Shown here: positions 17,924 to 27,835 of the stretch, piece by piece | How the letters are laid out: the number at the start of each line of letters is the position of its first letter | How positions within the stretch are numbered: position 1 is the stretch's first letter | NCBI RefSeq assembly: GCF_014640195.1 | Contig: NZ_BMGM01000001.1 | Coordinates: 372,001 to 436,000, forward strand | DNA from: Psychroflexus planctonicus | GTDB lineage: Bacteria; Bacteroidota; Bacteroidia; Flavobacteriales; Flavobacteriaceae | Direction of reading: 5' to 3' | Length of the DNA stretch: 64,000 nucleotides | Notes under the pieces: generated by a model | Told to the model about the DNA's origin: nothing | Database searches by the model: none | The model's input: only the letters and a program-made list of their open reading frames with translations | Position numbers and translations under genes: made by a program

Positions 17924-19369
17924 CTATTTTTTTGGGATTTGAATTGTAAATGTGGTTCCTTTATTTGGTTTTGAATGAAGACTTATGCTTCCTTTATAAT
18001 TTTCAACTATGTTTTTTACCATTCCTAAACCCAAACCCATTCCGCTGGTTTTGGTGGTAAATTTTGGTTCAAATATTTTCTCTTGGTTTTCTTCTTGTAT
18101 TCCAATTCCGTTGTCTGAAATACTTAAGAAAACAAAATCTTGATCCTGACTTAGTTGTACAACAATCTTTGGTTCATCTTTTTCTGATGTAGCTTGTATT
18201 GCATTTTTCAACAAGTTGGTAACTACGCGGATTAACTGGGTTTTGTCAAAATTAATGTAAATTTTCTCTTTTGGAATTGAAACCCGAATGTTTTCTTCAC
18301 TAAAAATACCCGTTGCCAGTTTAATGGTTTCAGAAACATCTATTAATTTATTTTGTTGTGCTGGCATACTAGCAAAACTAGAAAATGCGGAAGCTATTGA
18401 ACTTAGTAAATCTATTTGTTGGATAATTTTTTGGGTAAACTCCTGCAATTTAGAAACCGCTTCGGCATCTGCGGGATCAAACCTTCGTTGAAAGTCTTGA
18501 ACACTTAAACGCATTGGTGTTAGCGGATTTTTAATTTCGTGTGCTACTTGTCTAGCCATTTGTCTCCAAGCTTGTTCGCGTTCAGATTTTGCTAATTTTA
18601 CGGCGCTTTCTTCTAACTCATCTATTACTTTATTGTAAGCATTGATGATGGGTTTCAATTCAACGCTTAATTTTTCAGTGCCAATTTTTTCGTTTCGCTG
18701 ATTAAATTTGGTTTGGGTAATTCGCTGACCAACCAATTTAAGCGATTTTGTAATGTAATTAGAAAGTAAGTAAGCAATTGCAATGGCAGCTAAAAACATC
18801 AATAAATACACTTGTAGTAAAAGTTTAAAAAACTCTTTTAAATTGGCATCTAAAAAGCCATCATCTTCAATATAAGGTATATTTAAAATTCCAATGGGCT
18901 TAAAATAAGCATCTGTAATATAGGTGTAAAGTGATTGATGCCGTTGTCCATCTACTTTAAAGTCTACTACTACTCTACGGTCTGATGACTCTTCTAAATC
19001 TGATAAAATTTCTGGTTTAATTTGAAGCTTTAATGTATCTTGTTGAAAGTTTGATGCATAAGAAGATTTTATCAAGTTGCCTTTTAAATCGTAAATATCA
19101 ATTTCTTCATTATGTATTTCTTGAATTTCGTATATGCGTTCCTTAAAAATCAGATTTAAACTTTCGGTATCTACAGGATAATAGGTTTTCCTAAAAATAA
19201 ATTGAATGTTCGACTTTATGGCTTTTTCTTTACGTTCTAATTTATCAATATGCAATGCTTTTGCTTCTTCGCTATACTGATAAATAGTAACTCCTGCTAT
19301 TAAAATAGAAGCTGCTAATACCAAAAAAAGCATGGATAAAAAAATTCGTATACGTAAAGAAGTTTTCAT
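17924..19369 (-). CDS. NtrY-like sensor histidine kinase
   Basis: A 481-residue membrane kinase. It has helix 1 at about residues 8-30, a periplasmic sensor region to about 185, helix 2 at about 185-205, a HAMP-like linker, and a DHp domain with the H-box RQVAHEIKNPLTPMRLS (His277). The ATPase domain carries SDNGIGI and SGMGLGLGMVKNIVE. The AWRQMARQVAHEIKNPLTP context is characteristic of the NtrY/PAS-less NtrB group. No response regulator is adjacent, so it is an orphan kinase. It sits between hemJ and the crotonase gene in a same-strand block. Confidence 0.9.
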   Translation of the reverse strand: MKTSLRIRIFLSMLFLVLAASILIAGVTIYQYSEEAKALHIDKLERKEKAIKSNIQFIFRKTYYPVDTESLNLIFKERIYEIQEIHNEEIDIYDLKGNLIKSSYASNFQQDTLKLQIKPEILSDLEESSDRRVVVDFKVDGQRHQSLYTYITDAYFKPIGILNIPYIEDDGFLDANLKEFFKLLLQVYLLMFLAAIAIAYLLSNYITKSLKLVGQRITQTKFNQRNEKIGTEKLSVELKPIINAYNKVIDELEESAVKLAKSEREQAWRQMARQVAHEIKNPLTPMRLSVQDFQRRFDPADAEAVSKLQEFTQKIIQQIDLLSSIASAFSSFASMPAQQNKLIDVSETIKLATGIFSEENIRVSIPKEKIYINFDKTQLIRVVTNLLKNAIQATSEKDEPKIVVQLSQDQDFVFLSISDNGIGIQEENQEKIFEPKFTTKTSGMGLGLGMVKNIVENYKGSISLHSKPNKGTTFTIQIPKK

Positions 19370-19378
19370 CTACACAGT

Positions 19379-19924
19379 TTATTGTTCCCCTTTTTTGGTT
19401 CTGTAATTTTTGTACAACTTAATACCTAGCATTAGTAATAAAGCTAAACCAATTAATCCGCCTAAACCAAAAAGCCAATTAGTAGTAGTTTTGGTGATAA
19501 CCAAAAACACTACTGCAAACAGAATTATAGTCGCGCCTTCATTCCATAAACGCATTTGGTTAGATGTCCATTTTATAATGTCTTGCTGAAATTGTTTAAA
19601 AATAAAATGGGTCTTGATATGGTATGCAAACAACAACACAACAAAAGTAAGTTTAATATGCATCCAAGGACTTTGCAACCAACCTGGTTGTAAAATAAGT
19701 AACCAAACTGCAAATAAAGTAGCTAAAACCGCAGACGGCCAAGTTATAATATTCCATAACCTTCTACTCATCAATTTAAACTGCTTGGTTAAAACATCAG
19801 CTTCATTTTGTGGTCTTTGTGTAGCTTCAATATGGTAAATAAATAATCTTGGCAAGTAAAACAAGCCGGCAAACCAAGTAATTACAAAAATTAAGTGAAG
19901 TGATTTTATATATAGGTATTCCAT
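19379..19924 (-). CDS. hemJ: HemJ-type protoporphyrinogen IX oxidase (CopD/UPF0093 family)
   Basis: A 181-residue inner-membrane protein with about four or five helices. The N-terminal SLHLIFVITWFAGLFYLPRLFIYH contains the histidine and WFAGLFYLPRL signature of HemJ, which oxidises protoporphyrinogen IX late in haem synthesis. A plain CopD-like assignment is possible, but the LPRLFIYH motif favours HemJ. It lies 9 bp before the kinase gene, with a 45-bp gap after the PH-like gene. Confidence 0.82.
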   Translation of the reverse strand: MEYLYIKSLHLIFVITWFAGLFYLPRLFIYHIEATQRPQNEADVLTKQFKLMSRRLWNIITWPSAVLATLFAVWLLILQPGWLQSPWMHIKLTFVVLLFAYHIKTHFIFKQFQQDIIKWTSNQMRLWNEGATIILFAVVFLVITKTTTNWLFGLGGLIGLALLLMLGIKLYKNYRTKKGEQ

Positions 19925-19969
19925 AAATTCATTAAAAAGCAGATTGTTTCAAAGATACAGAATAGCAAT

Positions 19970-20455
19970 TTAATCTGCTTCATTTACATTATGCTTCTTT
20001 AGTTTATGTTGAATTACTTTTTGTAATTCGTCTGCTTTTTGACTTCCGATGAAGAAAGGTTTGCTGTCTTGTATTTTAATGAAAACACCTTCACTGCCAT
20101 ACATTCGGTATAAAGTCCCGAATTTTTTGTGATAAATTCTTCGATTGTCTGGAAAGTTTAAACTGACTTTTTCAGTTGAAGCAATTTCACTCATAGGAAT
20201 TGTAAAACTTCCAACAAAAGGGTGATTAACCTTCAATTCTGTTGAATCTACTTTGGTTTTCATTCCTAATTTTCGAAATAAAATATATAGCAATAAAGTG
20301 ACAATACATATAACTATAAAAGTTTCAAACATGCTTTTATCTATCGCCAAACCAATTACAATACCGGATAGATGAACAAAAAAAGCAATTCTAAAAATCC
20401 ATTTTACAGATTTTTGCTGGGTTAAAACTTGGAGTTCAGAGAAGTTGGTCTGCAT
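19970..20455 (-). CDS. Two-helix membrane protein with a bacterial PH-like domain
   Basis: A 161-residue protein with two adjacent membrane helices (about residues 20-60) followed by a beta-rich cytoplasmic part. That part includes TELKVNHPFVGSFTIPMSEI and RIYHKKFGTLYRMYGSEGVFIKI, resembling bacterial PH/DUF304-like domains. Its function is unknown. The start codon is 3 bp after rodA's stop, so it is the last gene of the elongation operon, which suggests an envelope role. The fold call is tentative. Confidence 0.65.
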   Translation of the reverse strand: MQTNFSELQVLTQQKSVKWIFRIAFFVHLSGIVIGLAIDKSMFETFIVICIVTLLLYILFRKLGMKTKVDSTELKVNHPFVGSFTIPMSEIASTEKVSLNFPDNRRIYHKKFGTLYRMYGSEGVFIKIQDSKPFFIGSQKADELQKVIQHKLKKHNVNEAD

Positions 20456-20458
20456 TGT

Positions 20459-21700
20459 TTAATCCATTCGTTTTGCATCAAACTTTAAAAATATAAAAAT
20501 AAGAATAAGCATTCCCCATAAACCTGAACCACCGTAACTAAAAAAGGGAAGCGGTATTCCAACCGTTGGAAAAACGCCTAATACCATTCCTATATTTACA
20601 AAAAAGTGGAAGAACAATATGCCAACAACACTATAACCATAAATTCTACTAAAATTAGATTTTTGGCGTTCTGCTAAAAACCAAAGTCTAAGCATTAAAC
20701 TACAGAACAATAAAATTACGATGCTGCTTCCTAAAAAGCCCCATTCTTCTCCGACGGCACTAAAAATATAATCGGTATGTTGTTCTGGCACATAGCGTCC
20801 TGTGGTTTGCGTTCCTTGTAGCCATCCTTTTCCAGAAAACCCACCACTGCCAATTGCCACTTTACTATGATAAGTGTTGTACTCAGCTCCAGACGGGTCA
20901 GACTTCATTCCCAAGATTATTTCAAACCGATCTTTGTGATGTGGTTGTAAAAGTTTATCAAACATCAAGTTGGCAGAAAATGAAAAACCAATACACAAAG
21001 CTGCTATTGCAATAAAAAGAAAATAGTTGGGTTTTTGTTTTCGCTTGATGTAAAGTAATAAAAATAGAATTGCTAAAATAATTCCACTAACGTAAACAGC
21101 GCCAAATTTAATTGATGTTAAAAAAATAGTAACTGCTAGTGTTCCTACAATTAAATAAAAACTTGGTAAGCCTTCTCTATACAAAGGAAAAATAAATGCA
21201 AGGTAAATTAATGCACTACCTGCATCAGGTTGTAACATAATTAATGCCATGGGCAAAAGCATTAATAACAATACTTGAAATTGGTTTTTAAAATTTTTTA
21301 AGCTGACATTTATTCCTGTTAGGTATTTAGCAATGGCCAAGGCGGCAGCAACTTTTACAAATTCTGCAGGTTGAATACTAAAGCTACCAAAAGAGTACCA
21401 AGCTGTTTGGCCTGCTATTGTTTTTCCAAAAAAAGGCAAACCCAATAAAGCCAATAAAGCTACAATATAGATAATGCTTGCAAAACCTTGATAAAATTTA
21501 GCTTCTACTGATAAAACAAGCACTACTAAGAAAACACCTAAGCCTATCCATAGTAATTGTTTACCATACAATTTTGAAATGTCAAAAATGTTAGCATTTA
21601 CTTCTGCTAAGGTAGTAGAATAGATTGTTGCCCAACCCATAGCAACCAACAGCAAGACAATTAAAACACTCAGCCAATCAAGTTTTATAAAAGTTTTCAA
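20459..21700 (-). CDS. rodA: Peptidoglycan glycosyltransferase RodA (SEDS family)
   Basis: A polytopic SEDS glycosyltransferase of 413 residues that polymerises lipid II in the elongasome with PBP2. The C-terminal family block is intact: GEEWGFLGSSIVILLF, MVLGVFPTVGIPLPFFSYGGSGLW and a short tail. It lies 1 bp after the PBP2 gene in the mre operon. Confidence 0.96.
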   Translation of the reverse strand: MKTFIKLDWLSVLIVLLLVAMGWATIYSTTLAEVNANIFDISKLYGKQLLWIGLGVFLVVLVLSVEAKFYQGFASIIYIVALLALLGLPFFGKTIAGQTAWYSFGSFSIQPAEFVKVAAALAIAKYLTGINVSLKNFKNQFQVLLLMLLPMALIMLQPDAGSALIYLAFIFPLYREGLPSFYLIVGTLAVTIFLTSIKFGAVYVSGIILAILFLLLYIKRKQKPNYFLFIAIAALCIGFSFSANLMFDKLLQPHHKDRFEIILGMKSDPSGAEYNTYHSKVAIGSGGFSGKGWLQGTQTTGRYVPEQHTDYIFSAVGEEWGFLGSSIVILLFCSLMLRLWFLAERQKSNFSRIYGYSVVGILFFHFFVNIGMVLGVFPTVGIPLPFFSYGGSGLWGMLILIFIFLKFDAKRMD

Positions 21701-21701
21701 T

Positions 21702-23564
21702 TTATTGGTTTATTTTAAAGGGTTCTCCGCTGTATGGTTTTGCATATTCTTCTTCTAAGCTATTAGACAAAATCCATTGTTCTAAATCAGTTCTAGTGAT
21801 GTTTCCTTTAAGGTATTTTTCCACCATTAAACTGGCTATTCTTCCAGCATATCTAGCGCCATAACCGCCATTTTCAACAAAAACAGCTATGGCAATTTCA
21901 GGATTTTCTTTAGGAGCAAAAGCAACAAAAATAGAATGGTCTGTTAACTGCATGCGTTCTCCATCTATTCTAATAAAATTCTCAGCTGTTCCCGTTTTAC
22001 CACAAATTTCAATTCCTTCTACATTTAAAAATCGAGCTGTTCCATATTTATAAACATCATGCATTCCTTCTATAATAGGCTCAAAATATTTTTCATTGAT
22101 GGTCGTTTTGTTCTTTACCGTATAGACCGAATCTTTTATAGGATTGCCATTCATTTCTTTTAAAATATGCGGACGGTAGAACCAGCCTCGATTAGCTACA
22201 GCAGAAATTGCATTGGCTAATTGAATAGGCGTAGTTTCAACTTCTCCTTGACCTATGGCATTAGATAATGTTGCGGTAGCATACCATTTATTAGTTGGGT
22301 ATGCACGATTGTAATAAGTAGAGTCTGGAATTCTTCCTCTTCTTCCAACAGGCAAATCATAACCTAAAAAACCGCCTAGACCAAAACTTTTCATGTGTTT
22401 ACTCCAAGTTTCAATACCCAACTGTGGGGTTTCGTATTTTTCTATTGTTCTTCTATAAACCTGGGCAAAATAAGAATTGCAAGAATACGCAATACCAGAT
22501 ATCATTTCAACAGGACTTGAGTGAGCATGACAGCCCATTCTAGCGCTTCGACCATAAGAATAACCTCCATAGCAAGAAAATTTTTCGTTTAACCCAACAA
22601 CTTCTTCTTGCAGCGCTGCTAAACCTGTAAACACTTTAAATGGTGAACCTGGCGGGTACATGGCTTGCAAACCTCGATCGTATAATGGTTTTGAAATACT
22701 ATCGTACCACATTCGCGTATAATTTCTAGAACGCTTTCTACCTACCAACTCATCTGGATCGTAATTGGGTGCCGTAACCAGTGATAAAATCTCGCCAGAA
22801 CTAGGTTGTATTGCAACAATACCACCACGCTTGTTTTTCATCAATTTTTCGCCATAAGCCTGTAAATCAATGTCTATGGTTAAAGTTAAATCTTTTCCTT
22901 TTTCTGAAATAGTATCAAATGAACCGTTTTCATAACTACCAATGTTTCGATTAAAATTATCTCGTTGATAATACTTCACCCCTCGAATACCACGAAGTAA
23001 TTCTTCATATTGACTTTCTACACCTTGCCTGCCAATTAAATCTCCAGATTGGTAATAGGGTTTTTGGTCTAAATCCCGTTGATTTACTTCTGCAATATAA
23101 CCCAAGAAATTGGCGCCGTGTTCGGTTTGATAATCTCTCAACTGTCGTTTTTGAATATAAAATCCATCGTATTTATGAAGCTGTTCTTGCAGGTAAGCAT
23201 ATTCCTTCTTGGTAAGCTGTGGTGTAATAATTGAAGGCAACCTAGGCGAATAAACCCAGGCACGCTCAAGTTGTTGCTTCAAACGTTCTGGTGTAATGTT
23301 TAGGACTTTTGCAAATGCTAAAGTATCAAAAGCTTGCACATCTAATGGCACAGCCATTACATCATAGGCTGGTTGGTTAGCTACAAGTAGTTTTCCCTTT
23401 CTATCAAATACATAACCGCGTTGTGGATAATCATACACTTTTTTAGTTGAAAAGTCTATAGCGGCTTCTTTGTACGAATCGTCTACTAATTGTAAATAAG
23501 CTAATCTTCCAATGAAAATAAATGCAACAAGACTTATTAATATAATTGGGAGTGCTTTTCTCAT
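21702..23564 (-). CDS. mrdA: Penicillin-binding protein 2 (elongasome transpeptidase)
   Basis: A class B PBP of 620 residues. It has one N-terminal membrane helix, a dimerisation/pedestal region with the RGYVFDRKGKLL motif, then the transpeptidase domain. The active-site Ser307 is in YPPGSPFKVFTG, SCN forms the second motif, and GKTGTAEN the third. It cross-links peptidoglycan during elongation and partners RodA, encoded directly downstream. The gene overlaps mreD by 4 bp. Confidence 0.96.
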   Translation of the reverse strand: MRKALPIILISLVAFIFIGRLAYLQLVDDSYKEAAIDFSTKKVYDYPQRGYVFDRKGKLLVANQPAYDVMAVPLDVQAFDTLAFAKVLNITPERLKQQLERAWVYSPRLPSIITPQLTKKEYAYLQEQLHKYDGFYIQKRQLRDYQTEHGANFLGYIAEVNQRDLDQKPYYQSGDLIGRQGVESQYEELLRGIRGVKYYQRDNFNRNIGSYENGSFDTISEKGKDLTLTIDIDLQAYGEKLMKNKRGGIVAIQPSSGEILSLVTAPNYDPDELVGRKRSRNYTRMWYDSISKPLYDRGLQAMYPPGSPFKVFTGLAALQEEVVGLNEKFSCYGGYSYGRSARMGCHAHSSPVEMISGIAYSCNSYFAQVYRRTIEKYETPQLGIETWSKHMKSFGLGGFLGYDLPVGRRGRIPDSTYYNRAYPTNKWYATATLSNAIGQGEVETTPIQLANAISAVANRGWFYRPHILKEMNGNPIKDSVYTVKNKTTINEKYFEPIIEGMHDVYKYGTARFLNVEGIEICGKTGTAENFIRIDGERMQLTDHSIFVAFAPKENPEIAIAVFVENGGYGARYAGRIASLMVEKYLKGNITRTDLEQWILSNSLEEEYAKPYSGEPFKINQ

Positions 23565-24061
23565 TTTTCTTTTCGAATTAATTGAATAATCAACAACATT
23601 AAGAATAATGAAAACAATCCAGAATACAAAGTGTTTTTTAGCACTAGCATAGCATGCTGAAAAGAAAAAGCTTCTAAGGAAAACATGACTAAGTGATGCG
23701 CAAAAATCATAATTGCCAAATAGTTGAAGCGCTGTTTAAAGCCTTCATTATAAAATTTTAAAGTTTGGTAATCGTAATTTATTCCAAAAGAAAAGCGTAA
23801 AACTAAAGGCCTGATATACGCAATCACTAAACAACTTGCGGCGTGAATTCCACCTGTATTTTCAAAAAAATCTAAGCTTAAACCCATTGTAAAAGCTAAA
23901 AACAATGCCTGAATTTGATTCAGATTTAAAGGCAATAAAATAATGAAAAGCGGATAAATGTAAGGGTTTACAAAACCGTACAGCTTAATATTGTTCAAAA
24001 TTAAAACTTGCAAAAGCAATAAAATAACAAAGCGTAAAATATGTAAACCGTAATTACTCAT
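23561..24061 (-). CDS. mreD: Rod shape-determining protein MreD
   Basis: A 166-residue protein with about five membrane helices, placed between mreC and the PBP2 gene as in most rod operons. MreD links MreC and the synthases in the inner membrane. Sequence conservation of MreD is low, so position is the main argument. It overlaps both neighbours (8 bp with mreC, 4 bp with the PBP2 gene), consistent with translational coupling. Confidence 0.9.
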   Translation of the reverse strand: MSNYGLHILRFVILLLLQVLILNNIKLYGFVNPYIYPLFIILLPLNLNQIQALFLAFTMGLSLDFFENTGGIHAASCLVIAYIRPLVLRFSFGINYDYQTLKFYNEGFKQRFNYLAIMIFAHHLVMFSLEAFSFQHAMLVLKNTLYSGLFSLFLMLLIIQLIRKEK

Positions 24062-24881
24062 CTGCTTGTTTGTTTTCTAAAAGAAAGCTTGCTTCTTCGC
24101 GACGGTTAAATTGAATTGCATATAGGTTTTTTAAACTTGTCATGTCATTAAACAGCTTTATGCTTATATCGTAATAACCTTGATTTTCGTTTAATTGAAA
24201 GTCTGAAATCTCACCTATTGGAAGGTTTTCTGGAAATATTAAAGAATTACCACCCGTAACTACACTATCGCCTACTTTGATTACCGCAGACCTAGGAACA
24301 TCGACTAATTCTACAAAATTGGGTTGTTTAGCATTCCAAGTTAACGAACCAAAGTGATTGGATTTTTTCAATTTTGCATTTATTGAAATATTAGAATTTA
24401 ATATTGAAATCACACGCGCATAATTAGCTGTGGTTTCTTCAACAATACCAACTATTCCTTGACTAGAAATTATACCCATATTTTCATACATACCATCTTT
24501 CTCTCCTTTGTTCAGCAACAGATAATTGTCGGTTTTTAGATATGAATTTGAAATCAGTTTTACTGGAAAACTAATAAAAGTAGAGTCTTTCAATATTAAA
24601 GAGTCTTGATCAAAAATGGCATTCTCTTCTAAGTTGAGTAATTTATTTCTAAGTCTGGTATTTTCTAATGTAAGTTTTTCATTTTCAGAATATAAACCAA
24701 TATAATCTGTTATTCCTGATTTAAATTCAAAAATAGAAGCACTGATAAAATTAGTAGAAGAAACCCATTTTGAAGTATGGTAAGAATGTGCTTCTACAGT
24801 TAAAAATAGGGCAACAAACATGAGTAGCAAAAACGTCAACCCGGTTTTAAACCTTACAATAAAGTTGAAAATTTGTTGCAT
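24054..24881 (-). CDS. mreC: Rod shape-determining protein MreC
   Basis: A 275-residue bitopic protein: a membrane helix at about residues 12-30, a coiled coil at about 60-95 (ENEKLTLENTRLRNKLLNLE), and a double beta-barrel periplasmic domain containing GIVGIVEETTANYARVISILN and GDSVVTGGNSLIFPENLPIG. It is the periplasmic organiser of the elongasome. It starts 16 bp after mreB. Confidence 0.95.
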   Translation of the reverse strand: MQQIFNFIVRFKTGLTFLLLMFVALFLTVEAHSYHTSKWVSSTNFISASIFEFKSGITDYIGLYSENEKLTLENTRLRNKLLNLEENAIFDQDSLILKDSTFISFPVKLISNSYLKTDNYLLLNKGEKDGMYENMGIISSQGIVGIVEETTANYARVISILNSNISINAKLKKSNHFGSLTWNAKQPNFVELVDVPRSAVIKVGDSVVTGGNSLIFPENLPIGEISDFQLNENQGYYDISIKLFNDMTSLKNLYAIQFNRREEASFLLENKQADE

Positions 24882-24897
24882 ACATTAAAAAGTTACT

Positions 24898-25926
24898 TTA
24901 TTTAATGAGCACAGTTTTGTATCGCTCAAGATCTTTTAAGGTAATTCCTGTACCACGAACAATAGCACGTAAAGGATCTTCTGCAATATAAACAGGTAAA
25001 TCTGTTTTTTGAGAAAGACGTTTATCTAAACCGCGTAACATCGAGCCACCACCTGCTAAGTAAATTCCTGTATTATAAATATCCGCAGCTAATTCTGGCG
25101 GAGTTTGCGAAAGGGTTTCCATAACCGCATCTTCAATACGTAAAATAGATTTATCTAAAGCTTTGGCAATTTCACGAGAAGAAATTTCTACTTGCTTTGG
25201 TTTCCCTGTTAGTAAGTCTCTCCCTTGCACATTCATATCGTCTGGAATGGTTTCTAACTCTTCAGTTGCTGCTCCCAGTTGAATTTTAATCTTCTCTGCT
25301 GTACGTTCTCCAACAAATAAATTATGCTGTGTACGCATGTAATAAATAATATCGTTGGTAAATACATCACCCGCAATTTTAACCGACTTATCACACACAA
25401 TTCCACCTAAAGCAATAACGGCAATTTCGGTAGTACCACCACCAATATCTACAATCATGTTTCCTTTGGGTTGCATAATATCTACACCAATACCAATAGC
25501 CGCAGCCATAGGTTCGTGTATTAAATATACTTCTTTACCATTTACGCGTTCAGCCGAATCTTTAACAGCACGCATTTCTACTTCAGTAATACCACTTGGT
25601 ATACAAATTACCATACGCAAGGAAGGCGTAAACATGCGTTTTTTTAGCGCTGGAATTTCACGAATAAACATACTAATCATTTGTTCACTCGCTTCAAAAT
25701 CGGCAATTACTCCATCTTTTAACGGCCTTATGGTTTTAATGTTTTCATGGGTTTTTCCTTGCATCATCGCAGCTTCTTTTCCAGCCGCAATAATTTTTCC
25801 GGAGATACGATCTTTTGCTACAATAGACGGACTATCCACCACAACTTTGTCGTTATGAATAATCAAGGTATTTGCTGTACCTAAGTCAATAGCAATTTCT
25901 TCAGTTAAAAAATCAAAAAATCCCAT
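24898..25926 (-). CDS. mreB: Rod shape-determining protein MreB (actin homologue)
   Basis: A full-length bacterial actin of 342 residues. It has the phosphate-1 motif IDLGTANTLI at about residues 13-22, the phosphate-2 motif MIVDIGGGTTEIAVI and the adenosine motif TGIYLAGGGSMLRGLD. It polymerises along the inner membrane and positions elongation synthases. It is followed in the same direction by mreC, mreD, mrdA and rodA. purH lies 54 bp upstream. Confidence 0.98.
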   Translation of the reverse strand: MGFFDFLTEEIAIDLGTANTLIIHNDKVVVDSPSIVAKDRISGKIIAAGKEAAMMQGKTHENIKTIRPLKDGVIADFEASEQMISMFIREIPALKKRMFTPSLRMVICIPSGITEVEMRAVKDSAERVNGKEVYLIHEPMAAAIGIGVDIMQPKGNMIVDIGGGTTEIAVIALGGIVCDKSVKIAGDVFTNDIIYYMRTQHNLFVGERTAEKIKIQLGAATEELETIPDDMNVQGRDLLTGKPKQVEISSREIAKALDKSILRIEDAVMETLSQTPPELAADIYNTGIYLAGGGSMLRGLDKRLSQKTDLPVYIAEDPLRAIVRGTGITLKDLERYKTVLIK

Positions 25927-25980
25927 AATGTAAAGGTGGTAAAAAGGGTATTATTTCTATCAATTGATAAAAATAGTAAA

Positions 25981-27522
25981 TTAATGTTTAAAATGTCTTG
26001 TTCCTGTCATTAACATAGCCATATTTTTTTGGTCGCAAAAATCAATACTCAATTGATCTTTAATCGATCCGCCTGGCTGAATCACACTCATAATTCCCGC
26101 ATCATGCGCAATTTCTACACAGTCTGGAAATGGAAAAAAAGCATCGCTTGCCATAACGGCTTCATGTAAATCGAAACCAAAAGCTTTTGCTTTAGCAATG
26201 GCTTGATTTAATGCATCTACACGCGAAGTTTGTCCAGTTCCACTGGCTAGCAACTGATTGTTTTTAGCCAACACAATGGTATTGGATTTGGTATGCTTAC
26301 AGATTTTTGAAGCAAACAGTAAATCATTAACTTCGCTATCTGAAGCTTCTCTTTTAGTGGCCGTATTCAACATTTCTTTATCGTCTGTAATGGCATCTCT
26401 TCCTTGTACTAAAACACCGTTTAAGCACGTACGCACAATTTTATCTGAAGGTGTAAAATTCTTCAACACGAGTAAGATTCTGTTTTTCTTTCCTTTTAGG
26501 ATTTCAATGGCTTCATCAGAAAAACTTGGAGCAATCACTACTTCACAAAATAATTTATGAATTTCTTCAGCAGTAGCCGCATCAATTTCGGTATTGGCAA
26601 TTAAAATTCCACCAAAAGCTGAAACTGGATCGCCCGCTAAAGCATCGTTGTAAGCTTGTAGAATGTTGTCTCGCTGGGCTAAGCCACATGCATTGTTGTG
26701 CTTTAAAATAGCAAATGTGGGCGCATCACCTTTAAATTCATGCATCAATTGTACTGCCGCATCAACATCTAACAAATTGTTGTAAGAAAGTTCTTTGCCG
26801 TGTAATTGATCAAAAACCTCATCAAATTTACCAAAGAAACTTCCTTGTTGATGTGGGTTTTCGCCATAGCGAAGTGTTTTTCCTTCTTCAAAACTCATTT
26901 TGAAAACATTTTCATCTTCAGTTGAAGTAGTGTCGCAGAAGTAATTAAAAATCGCCGTATCGTAATGCGAAGAAACTTGAAATGCTTTTTTGGCAAACTC
27001 CTTACGTTGCTCTAGACTTGTTGAAGCCGACTGACTTTCAATTAATTTCAATAACTCGGGATACTCGTTTCTTGATGAAACACACAGTACATCTTTAAAA
27101 TTTTTGGCTGCTGCTCGAATCAAAGAAATGCCACCGATATCAATTTTTTCAATAATATCTTGCTCGCCTGCTCCTGAAGCTACGGTATCTTCAAAAGGAT
27201 ATAAATCTACAATCACTAAATCAATTTGCGGAATGTCAAACTCACCTAACTCTTTTTGGTCTGAATCATTTTCTTGTCGGTTTAAAATACCACCGAAAAC
27301 TTTAGGATGCAAGGTTTTTACCCTTCCACCTAAAATGGATGGATAGGAAGTAATTTCTTCTACAGGAGTAACTTTTACACCTTGTTCTTCTATGAATTTT
27401 TGGGTGCCACCTGTAGAAAACAATTGAACTCCTTCTTTGGCTAAAGCCTTTACAATAGGCGCTAAACCATCTTTGTGAAAAACCGAAATTAAAGCCGATT
27501 TTATTGTATGTTGTGAATGCAT
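25981..27522 (-). CDS. purH: Bifunctional AICAR formyltransferase/IMP cyclohydrolase
   Basis: Catalyses the last two steps of IMP synthesis. The 513-residue protein has an N-terminal MGS-like IMP cyclohydrolase domain (STGGTQKFIEEQGV, YPSILGGRVKTLHPKV) and a C-terminal transformylase domain with the catalytic KHNNACG motif and SDAFFPFPD. It is normal length and complete. Its position just upstream of mreB on the same strand is a common Bacteroidetes arrangement. Confidence 0.98.
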   Translation of the reverse strand: MHSQHTIKSALISVFHKDGLAPIVKALAKEGVQLFSTGGTQKFIEEQGVKVTPVEEITSYPSILGGRVKTLHPKVFGGILNRQENDSDQKELGEFDIPQIDLVIVDLYPFEDTVASGAGEQDIIEKIDIGGISLIRAAAKNFKDVLCVSSRNEYPELLKLIESQSASTSLEQRKEFAKKAFQVSSHYDTAIFNYFCDTTSTEDENVFKMSFEEGKTLRYGENPHQQGSFFGKFDEVFDQLHGKELSYNNLLDVDAAVQLMHEFKGDAPTFAILKHNNACGLAQRDNILQAYNDALAGDPVSAFGGILIANTEIDAATAEEIHKLFCEVVIAPSFSDEAIEILKGKKNRILLVLKNFTPSDKIVRTCLNGVLVQGRDAITDDKEMLNTATKREASDSEVNDLLFASKICKHTKSNTIVLAKNNQLLASGTGQTSRVDALNQAIAKAKAFGFDLHEAVMASDAFFPFPDCVEIAHDAGIMSVIQPGGSIKDQLSIDFCDQKNMAMLMTGTRHFKH

Positions 27523-27835
27523 TTGTAGGAAATTTTTTGCTTGTGCGAAAGTAGTTTTTTTTGAAGCAAAATGAAAAGCTTTTTTTATGAAAACTTTTAA
27601 TAAAATAGACTGATTTTCATCATGCTAGAGAGAAATAATAATTTAATTGATCTTCGTTCCTAAAACAATAACACAATTGAGCTAAAATTGATGCTTTAAA
27701 CGTCAAAAAATTACATATTATGTAGTTTTTTCTTTTTCAAATTAATGGTTTTAAACTTTCCAAAAGTTTAAGTTTGAAATTCACTTTATTTCTATCTTTA
27801 CCAAAATAAATTGTTTTACATTTTAGTCCTACCCT
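27523..27835. other. Intergenic region between divergent purH and the sigma-54 regulator
   Basis: 313 bp, very AT-rich, with no ORF of note. A TACATTTT sequence (27817-27824) is one base off the -7 consensus, 11 nt before the regulator's GTG. I see no hairpin terminator and no repeats. Confidence 0.5.

Noticed and set aside
25355-25858. 167-codon plus-strand frame opposite mreB
   Set aside because: The mreB frame is unambiguous. The antisense translation has no signal, motif or start context.
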